37,301 bases of DNA. Source: Cyanobacterium sp. T60_A2020_053 (lineage in GTDB: Bacteria; Cyanobacteriota; Cyanobacteriia; Cyanobacteriales; Cyanobacteriaceae). This document shows, in pieces, positions 31,765-37,301 of this stretch (position 1 is its first letter; each line of letters begins with the position of its first letter). The DNA lies in NCBI GenBank assembly GCA_015272165.1, contig JACYMF010000072.1, positions 1 through 37,301 of the forward strand, in the 5' to 3' direction. Under the pieces are notes generated by a model, which did not search any database, was not told where the DNA came from, and saw only the letters and a list, made by a program, of their open reading frames with translations. Both the position numbers and the translations under genes were made by a program.

Positions 31765-33198
31765 TTAACTACTAAATTCCTGCTTTGCCCATTGTAAATT
31801 TTCCTGCACCATTTTACTGGTATTACCTTCAGAATACAAACGTAATAAAGGCTCAGTGCCACTAAAACGAATCAACAACCAACTATCATCCTGAAGACGA
31901 TATTTATAACCATCAATAGCTAAACAATCAATGACTTTTTTCCCTGCAATAGTTTGTAAAGGATTAGTGGCTAAAGTGACTTCAAGTTGATTTTTTTGCT
32001 CCATATTTGCCAAAGGTAAATCAATGCGATCATATTCAGAAGTAAAATTAACCATTACTTGCAAATCTCGGTAAAGTTGAGCAATATCTTTACCCGTTGT
32101 CACTATCGCCTCCAAAACATACAAAGCCGATAACAGCGCGTCTCTCTCAGGAATATGGGTGCTATAACCAACCCCTCCCGATTCTTCACCACCTACCAAC
32201 ACTTGAGAAGTTAACATTTTTTCAGCGATATATTTATAACCGATGGGGGTTTCTGTGATGGGAATATTGAATAATTGAGCAATTTTGGGGATTAAATCCG
32301 ATCCGCTAACGGTTTTGACGATTTGCCCTTGTAATCCTCGATTTTTAGCCAAATGTTCAATTAAAATAGGGATTAGAGTTTGGGTACTACAATAATTACC
32401 CTCACCGTCAATACTAGCAATACGATCACAATCTCCGTCAAAGACTAAACCAATGCGGAGAGTTTCGGGGTTATTTTTGGCTTTTTCTTTGATGATACGA
32501 AATAACTCAGGAATATAACGGGCAAGGGGCTCCGGCGCCCTCCCCCCAAACCAAGCATCTCGGTTATGATTAATTTCATTAATATTACAATCTAAAATAC
32601 GACTTAACCCAGTGGAGGCAGCACCGTGCATCACATCCACAGTAACATCAAGTTGACCTGAAGTAATCGCTTCCCTAATTTTTGCCACATCCACCAATGT
32701 TTGTAACTGTTTGGTATAACTGATCCAAGGGTCAAATTTAGTAATCGTGCCTTTTTGACTGGGTAAAGGTAAAGTAGTATCCAGTAAAGCCTCAATTTGT
32801 GCCGTCACATCCCCAGAAACCGAACCACCAAAAGCGCCCTTCACCTTCAAACCGAGATACTCAGGGGGATTATGACTAGCAGTTAAAACCAGCGCCCCTA
32901 ACCCGTCTTGAATATCATAGGCACACCAACTAAAAGCCGGTGTGGGTGCATAATCATTGGCTAGTAAAACATCGTAACCGTATTCTTGCAAAGATTCCGC
33001 CACCACCTGAGCAAATTTTTCCGCCAAAAAACGCCGATCATATCCTACTACAATCGTATTACGTTCGGGATGAAATTGTTTGAGGACGTGGGCGCAGAGG
33101 GGGGCGAGGTGCGCTACTCTTGCCATGGTAAAGTCAGCACCGATGACACCGCGCCAACCATCTGTACCAAATTTTATCGGGTTAGTCGTAAAGGGCAT
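31765..33198 (-). CDS. Phosphoglucomutase/phosphomannomutase family protein
   Basis: This 477-residue alpha-D-phosphohexomutase has all four signature loops: the phosphoserine Ser108 in VLTASHNPPEY, the Mg2+ loop D254-R259 (DGDCDR), the sugar loop GGEESGGVGYSTHIPERDAL, and the phosphate loop RFSGTEPLLRLY near the C-terminus. It interconverts hexose 1- and 6-phosphates for glycogen, cell-wall or nucleotide-sugar supply. Glucose or mannose preference cannot be read, and the GlmM landmarks are absent. ATG 33198 (MPFTTNPIKFGTDGWRGVIG) is the normal start. It is 77 bases downstream of the restriction gene on the same strand. Confidence 0.93.
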   Translation of the reverse strand: MPFTTNPIKFGTDGWRGVIGADFTMARVAHLAPLCAHVLKQFHPERNTIVVGYDRRFLAEKFAQVVAESLQEYGYDVLLANDYAPTPAFSWCAYDIQDGLGALVLTASHNPPEYLGLKVKGAFGGSVSGDVTAQIEALLDTTLPLPSQKGTITKFDPWISYTKQLQTLVDVAKIREAITSGQLDVTVDVMHGAASTGLSRILDCNINEINHNRDAWFGGRAPEPLARYIPELFRIIKEKAKNNPETLRIGLVFDGDCDRIASIDGEGNYCSTQTLIPILIEHLAKNRGLQGQIVKTVSGSDLIPKIAQLFNIPITETPIGYKYIAEKMLTSQVLVGGEESGGVGYSTHIPERDALLSALYVLEAIVTTGKDIAQLYRDLQVMVNFTSEYDRIDLPLANMEQKNQLEVTLATNPLQTIAGKKVIDCLAIDGYKYRLQDDSWLLIRFSGTEPLLRLYSEGNTSKMVQENLQWAKQEFSS

Positions 33199-33274
33199 AA
33201 GTTTAGTTATTAATTTATTTTAAGAAATTTATCTATAGATTTTTTTACTATACAATATCTCGCTCTGAATTTTA

Positions 33275-36200
33275 TTAATATAAATTCATATCTGCAATAA
33301 TTTTCATCGTTTCCACACTAACCATTGTTACTCTCATCAACAACTCAATTACTTCCTCTTTATAGTCAGCAAAATGATAATTATTAAACTTTTCGGCAAT
33401 GGTTTTATCTTTAGGTTTTTTCTCTTTATATTGATCTAAAATCCACTCCAGCGCACTCCGATTTCCTAATTTATACTCCCATGCTATGGGCGGAATTTCT
33501 GTTAAAGTAGTTACCTCATCAATAATAATTTGATGTTTAATTTTATCCGCTTTTAACTTTGTCTTTATTTCCCCTCGCCTTGTGGGAGAGGGGTTAGGGG
33601 TGAGGGTATTCCCCTCGCCTTTGGGAGAGGGGGGTTGGGGGGGTGAGGGTTGATCAATCCTTTTCAATTCATAAGGTTTGATTGTCTCATAATTCAAGTG
33701 TAAATCCATCAATTTTTTACCCCAATTTGCCCACTGCCAAAAGTCATTATAAAAAGGGATTCTGGGAAATTCTCTCTTTAAATTTAACTCATACTTTTCT
33801 CGATATTTAGGATTGTGTAAAACTCCATAAACATAATAAAAAATATCTTCTTTAGTTATAGAATTTGTCCTCATTTCTAAGTCTTCTCCCACAGGAGAAT
33901 TTGCCCTCACCCCCTGCCCCTCTCCCACAGGAGAATCTGCCCTCACCCCCTGCCCCTCTCCCACAGGAGAGGGGTGTAAGTTTTTAGTGATGATATTTAG
34001 GGTTTCTTCTAAGTTATTAATTACCATTTCATTGCTAATTCTTAGCACTTTTAAGCCTTGATTTTTTAACCATTCATCCCTATTTTTATCTTTATCTTTT
34101 TGCTCTAATTCTTCATGAATTTTACCATCAACTTCTATTACCAATTTTGCTGAATGACAGTAAAAATCCACAATAAATGAACCTATATTATGTTGACGGC
34201 GAAATTTAAAATCAAATAACTGATTTCTTCGCAAACATTCCCACAAAATAACTTCTGTTGACGTTTGTTTAGCGCGCAACTCCCTTGCTTTTTCTAACAA
34301 CTCTCTGGGAATCTCCCGTTTTACCCCGACTATCTCTGATAAATCTTCCTTCGTAATAAAATTTGCCCTTATTTCCCCTTTGACAGAGTCTTCTCCCCCT
34401 CTCCTGCGGGAGAGGGGGTTGGGGGGTGAGGGTAAACCTCTGGGTGAAGGGCGCTGGGGGGATGAGGGTTGATAATACTCCCTAAATTTCTCCAGCGCCC
34501 ATCCCGTTATATTCTCTACTCTCTCTCCATTCTCATATCTATATAATGGTAAACATTGACAAGTTTCAATAAAACCCAAATCGCAAATACCATTAATGAT
34601 ATAAGTTGAAAAAGGTTTAGTATGGGCAATACCAGAAATAGCTATAATTTTGTTATCTAAATCATCTGGATTATAAATATTAAACCATTGATAAGTCATA
34701 CCATTAAAATGCTTATCAAAGTAAAAATATTGACTATAAAAAGGGCGATAGTTACTTTTAATAATTTGTTGACGATTAAACTCTTTTTTTATTCCTCTTT
34801 GTAAATATTTAGTTAATTCTCTATCCCACTTAATTTTATCTTTATCTTGATAATTACTGTCTTTTAAAGTGGCTTGATAAGTGTCAATTAAAAACTTAAC
34901 TTTTGCTTCTAAATTTTCTTTATCAATACCATAAACCCATTCATCTCTCTGAGTTTTTAATCCAGAAGAAAATAATTGAAAAATTGCCTCCTCACATATT
35001 TTATTTTCTAAGTCTCCTGTTACCTCATTTTTAACTGCCTTAGTTTTTCTTGCCTTCACATCCTTATCAATCAAAGGAATTAAATCATCAAAATCATTAT
35101 CAGTTTGATTAATCCAATTGTTATTACTATCAGGTTTTATACTTAAAAAATTAATATTTTCTATTCTGTTTTGAACAAAAAAGGCTTTTTTATCATCAGC
35201 TTTCAAATAATCTTCTAATTCATGATAATAAATTTTAAATCTTTCTCTTTTCTTATTTTTTATCAAAAAATAAACAGCAACACCAACCTTAATTAAATCA
35301 CTAAATACATTTCCTCCCTCTTGCCTTCTTCTTTCTCCACTGTTACGGGCATTTCCTTTTGTATTAATAACCCAAATTTCGTTAAATTCTTCAGCAATAA
35401 TTTTTCTAAAACCATCAAAAGCTAAGGCATCAATAAAAGAAGAATTAGAAACAAAAGCAATAATTCCCTCATCATCTAATCTATCCGTTGCCCAACGAAT
35501 AAAACGGGTGTACATATCATAAACTACAATTTGATTTTGTGCCGTGCCTTCTTTTATGTAACTATTTTTGATTCTTTTATCGATGGTTTCATACTTACGA
35601 TTAGCGTTATTATCATTAAAATTTTCTTGTTTAGCATTATAGGGAGGATTACCAATAATTACTGAAATATCTTTATCATTTTGATTTTTAATACGTTCGG
35701 TATTTTCTTCATTCATACTAAACATATTTAATTGTTTTTCGCCCTTATCAGTAGGATTTAAAGTATCCACTAAACAAATATTATTAAACTCTAAATATTC
35801 ACCCGTTTTTTGCTGATAAGTGTATTCGATATTGAGGTTAGCAATGTAATAAGGCAAAATTGACATCTCATTACAATGAATTTCATTTTGATACTTATAG
35901 GTAATATCTCTAGTTAATAAATAATCTAAAATTTCCGTAATAAAAGTACCAGTGCCAGTACAAGGATCAAGAATTTCTACCCCTTTATCTCCCAAAGTTT
36001 TATTAAAATGTTTTTCTAGTAAATAATCGGTACTTTGCACCATAAATTTAACAATTTCATTGGGAGTGTAAACAATGCCTAACCGATCAGCTTCTTTAGG
36101 ATTATATGCTTTATAAAAATTCTCGTAAACAACTTTTAAAAACTTTTGTTTTTCCTGATGATTAACAATACTAGACGCCGTGCGAATGATGGCATTATAA

Positions 36201-37123
36201 TAACTTTGAATAGTTTTAAAAGTATTGCGTTTAACATTACCAGTAAAAAAGGTTTTAATAACTTCATTTAATTGTCGAGCGATGTTATTTTCTTGATGAA
36301 ATTGGGCATCACTAAAAATATTAGTGAAAATATCTTCAGTTAAAATATGCTGAATAATCATCTCTCTAATATCGTCAATGGAAATGTCAGGATTGATGGA
36401 TTCTTGACAGATTTTGAGGAATTTGGCGCGCGCTGTAACGAAACTTTGATTTTTGGTGCTGACATTAACTCCCCCTCTCCTGTGGGAGAGGGGGTTGGGG
36501 GGTGAGGGTAAATCTTCAGGAGAGGGGAATGAAGATGAAGATGGGGAAGTTTCTCCCCCCTCGCCCTTGGGAGAGGGGGGTTGGAGGGGTGAGGGGTCTT
36601 GACTATCGATCAAATTTCTGAGAGTATCAATTATGATCGGTAAATCTTGACTAAAGTTATTGATAGCCTGACGAAAATCCTTTACTTCTGCCCTTTCGTA
36701 GTCTAAAAATCGATTAATTAAAGCATCTAAAGCGTCATCCTCTGCCATGTCGATGCGCAATGACTCATTACCATTTTGAATTAAAACGGCGGTTTGGGTG
36801 TCTTCAAATAAAATATTGTCGGTGGGATAACCCTTTCTAAATTTCTCCTCAATTTCAGCATCTAGGCTGTCTTTTTCGTCTTTTGCTTCCCAGTATCCCC
36901 AATCTAAACGTAATGCGTCTTTGATAATACCATCTAACCTAATTTTAGTTTGCAAACGAGAAACGATGATTAATTCTTCGACTAAAATAAAATCCCGTGG
37001 GCGACAATAACCATTTAATAAATTAGCAAAAGCGTAGCGAATTGAGCCTTCATTGCTACTACCACCATAGCGTTTTCTGGTTTCTAATTCTTTTCGGTAT
37101 TGGTTAATGAGGAGACGAGACAT
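33275..37123 (-). CDS. Type IIG/ISP-like restriction-modification enzyme carrying in-frame REP insertions and a DUF559 nuclease domain
   Basis: The product has 1282 residues. An N-terminal PD-(D/E)xK-like nuclease carries D64 and E79-x-K81 (LDGIIKDALRLDWGYWEAKD). A helical connector (225-345) leads to an N6-adenine methyltransferase with YTPNEIVKFMV, motif I DPCTGTGTF (386-394) and motif IV GNPPY (491-495). Target-recognition and ISP-type C-terminal parts follow (GDLENKICEEAIFQLF; KEDIFYYVYGVLHNPKYREK). It should methylate and cut one site as a single chain. Pro/Gly/Arg-rich inserts encoded by REP palindromes sit at about 177-220, 886-912, 1050-1085 and 1158-1186. A DUF559 domain (about 940-1048) interrupts the C-terminal part. 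The frame stays open throughout. No separate subunit lies nearby. Confidence 0.9.
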   Translation of the reverse strand: MSRLLINQYRKELETRKRYGGSSNEGSIRYAFANLLNGYCRPRDFILVEELIIVSRLQTKIRLDGIIKDALRLDWGYWEAKDEKDSLDAEIEEKFRKGYPTDNILFEDTQTAVLIQNGNESLRIDMAEDDALDALINRFLDYERAEVKDFRQAINNFSQDLPIIIDTLRNLIDSQDPSPLQPPSPKGEGGETSPSSSSFPSPEDLPSPPNPLSHRRGGVNVSTKNQSFVTARAKFLKICQESINPDISIDDIREMIIQHILTEDIFTNIFSDAQFHQENNIARQLNEVIKTFFTGNVKRNTFKTIQSYYNAIIRTASSIVNHQEKQKFLKVVYENFYKAYNPKEADRLGIVYTPNEIVKFMVQSTDYLLEKHFNKTLGDKGVEILDPCTGTGTFITEILDYLLTRDITYKYQNEIHCNEMSILPYYIANLNIEYTYQQKTGEYLEFNNICLVDTLNPTDKGEKQLNMFSMNEENTERIKNQNDKDISVIIGNPPYNAKQENFNDNNANRKYETIDKRIKNSYIKEGTAQNQIVVYDMYTRFIRWATDRLDDEGIIAFVSNSSFIDALAFDGFRKIIAEEFNEIWVINTKGNARNSGERRRQEGGNVFSDLIKVGVAVYFLIKNKKRERFKIYYHELEDYLKADDKKAFFVQNRIENINFLSIKPDSNNNWINQTDNDFDDLIPLIDKDVKARKTKAVKNEVTGDLENKICEEAIFQLFSSGLKTQRDEWVYGIDKENLEAKVKFLIDTYQATLKDSNYQDKDKIKWDRELTKYLQRGIKKEFNRQQIIKSNYRPFYSQYFYFDKHFNGMTYQWFNIYNPDDLDNKIIAISGIAHTKPFSTYIINGICDLGFIETCQCLPLYRYENGERVENITGWALEKFREYYQPSSPQRPSPRGLPSPPNPLSRRRGGEDSVKGEIRANFITKEDLSEIVGVKREIPRELLEKARELRAKQTSTEVILWECLRRNQLFDFKFRRQHNIGSFIVDFYCHSAKLVIEVDGKIHEELEQKDKDKNRDEWLKNQGLKVLRISNEMVINNLEETLNIITKNLHPSPVGEGQGVRADSPVGEGQGVRANSPVGEDLEMRTNSITKEDIFYYVYGVLHNPKYREKYELNLKREFPRIPFYNDFWQWANWGKKLMDLHLNYETIKPYELKRIDQPSPPQPPSPKGEGNTLTPNPSPTRRGEIKTKLKADKIKHQIIIDEVTTLTEIPPIAWEYKLGNRSALEWILDQYKEKKPKDKTIAEKFNNYHFADYKEEVIELLMRVTMVSVETMKIIADMNLY
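33571..33650. repeat. Two REP palindromes, tandem, in frame (C-terminal insert)
   Basis: CCCCTCGCCTTGTGGGAGAG with GGGTTAGGGGTGAGGG (33571-33607) and a second unit with TTT core (33611-33650), same orientation. Read on the minus strand they encode residues 1158-1186, PPSPKGEGNTLTPNPSPTRR in part. Confidence 0.85.
33885..33976. repeat. REP array, one flank of the DUF559 segment
   Basis: CTTCTCCCACAGGAGAATTT begins a run of partial units, each with CCCTCACCCCCTGCCCCTCT and CCCACAGGAG, ending AGGAGAGGGG. On the minus strand they encode SPVGEGQGVRADSPVGEGQG and the like (1051-1085). Orientation is opposite to the array at 34393-34470. Confidence 0.85.
33980..34306 (-). other. DUF559 (Vsr/PD-(D/E)xK-type) nuclease domain embedded in the restriction enzyme
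   Basis: Residues about 940-1048 read ELRAKQTSTEVILWECLRRN, FKFRRQHNIGSFIVDFYC and KLVIEVDGKIHEE, then GLKVLRISNEMVINNLEETL. This is the complete DUF559 pattern, with Asp986 and Glu997 as likely metal ligands. DUF559 proteins are usually free-standing, about 110-130 residues. No such domain belongs to the ISP enzyme family, and the flanking halves join well without it. Confidence 0.88.
34393..34470. repeat. REP array, other flank of the DUF559 segment
   Basis: CCCCCTCTCCTGCGGGAGAG leads to GGGGTTGGGGGGTGAGGG, then a degraded unit that includes GAAGGGCGCTGGGGGGATGA. On the minus strand it encodes about residues 886-912, including LPSPPNPLSRRRGG. The CCCTCACC side faces outward from DUF559, as at the other flank. 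Confidence 0.85.
36469..36597. repeat. Two REP palindromes in frame (N-terminal insert)
   Basis: CCCCCTCTCCTGTGGGAGAG with GGGGTTGGGGGGTGAGGG (36471-36510) and CCCCCCTCGCCCTTGGGAGA with GGGGGGTTGGAGGGGTGAGG (36554-36594), same orientation. They encode about residues 177-218, between the nuclease and the helical connector, including LPSPPNPLSHRRGG. Confidence 0.85.
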
Positions 37124-37257
37124 AAATAAAACCTGAGTAACGCAAAATTTACTCGTTTATTCTACTCATTTTCTGTTAAGTTTTTGTGCAGAATAAATTA
37201 TAAACCAATAATAAAGATAAACCTTTGAAATGTGAATCAAATAAGAGTTGTGGATTA

Positions 37258-37301
37258 TGGACGTAGCCTGACTCGAACAGGCGACCCCATCGATGTCAAT
37301 G
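37258..37301 (-). tRNA. Partial tRNA-Val(GAC), 3' part, cut by window end
   Basis: On the minus strand the window edge gives TTGACAT as anticodon loop (anticodon GAC, complement at 37295-37297), CGATG, variable GGGTC, T-arm GCCTG-TTCGAGT-CAGGC, acceptor strand TACGTCC and discriminator A (37258). The loop and variable region match tRNA-Val(GAC) of other bacteria. Only two bases of the 5' anticodon arm are visible, and position 31 looks like an A-C mismatch, so the isotype is probable rather than certain. CCA is not encoded. Confidence 0.65.

Overview
The window is a piece of a cyanobacterial chromosome. It carries psbA (photosystem II D1), a plastoquinol terminal oxidase, a pair of cyAbrB regulators and a phytol-kinase-like gene. 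The DNA is AT-rich. The usual cyanobacterial HIP1 octamer (GCGATCGC) was seen once. A different short word, GGGCGCT/AGCGCCC, recurs about 46 times by hand count, in genes and between them. A low-GC unicellular cyanobacterium of the Cyanobacterium/Geminocystis kind fits, but this assignment is inference.

Layout. 1-3.0 kb: decayed DDE transposase, terminal oxidase (-), two adjacent bacterioferritins that split haem and ferroxidase roles (+), YjbQ-family protein (-). 3.0-5.4 kb: psbA with promoter and terminator, a 30-residue zinc-ribbon ORF, and a BrnT/BrnA toxin-antitoxin pair. 5.4-9.2 kb: ruvA (-), a MITE-like element, an efflux adaptor protein (+), purS-purQ (+). 9.2-11.1 kb: a broken ABC exporter (-) and a small VOC-like protein (+). 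11.6-16.3 kb: a minus-strand metal/siderophore-type cluster of TonB-dependent receptor, ABC membrane domain and PepSY membrane protein. 16.3-17.8 kb: repeats, an orphan terminator, and a secreted lysine-rich gene interrupted by TAG. 17.8-23.3 kb: LivM-type permease, sugar transferase, a block of three repeat families, hisC (-), phytol-kinase-like gene, aldose-1-epimerase-like gene. 23.8-31.2 kb: RNase II/R-family protein with an altered active site (-), sdhB (-), cyAbrB - CPBP protease - cyAbrB (+), cysteine synthase (-). 31.8-37.3 kb: phosphohexomutase (-), a 1282-residue restriction-modification enzyme (-), and the 3' part of a tRNA-Val(GAC) (-) at the window edge.

Most genes are single housekeeping units. 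Clear multi-gene units are the bacterioferritins, brnTA, purSQ and the TonB receptor cluster. The long intergenic regions are built from at least four dispersed repeat families: a 214-254 bp MITE with TAATTAGGG ends, a roughly 265 bp element whose ends resemble REP palindromes, a twin-hairpin repeat, and heptamer tandem arrays.

The most unusual points are these. (1) The GGGCGCT word appears to have served as deletion junction in the broken ABC exporter. (2) The restriction-modification gene carries several in-frame REP palindromes, and one inverted pair brackets a complete DUF559 nuclease domain, which looks like an in-frame mobile cassette. (3) The RNase II-family protein lacks most of its expected catalytic aspartates.
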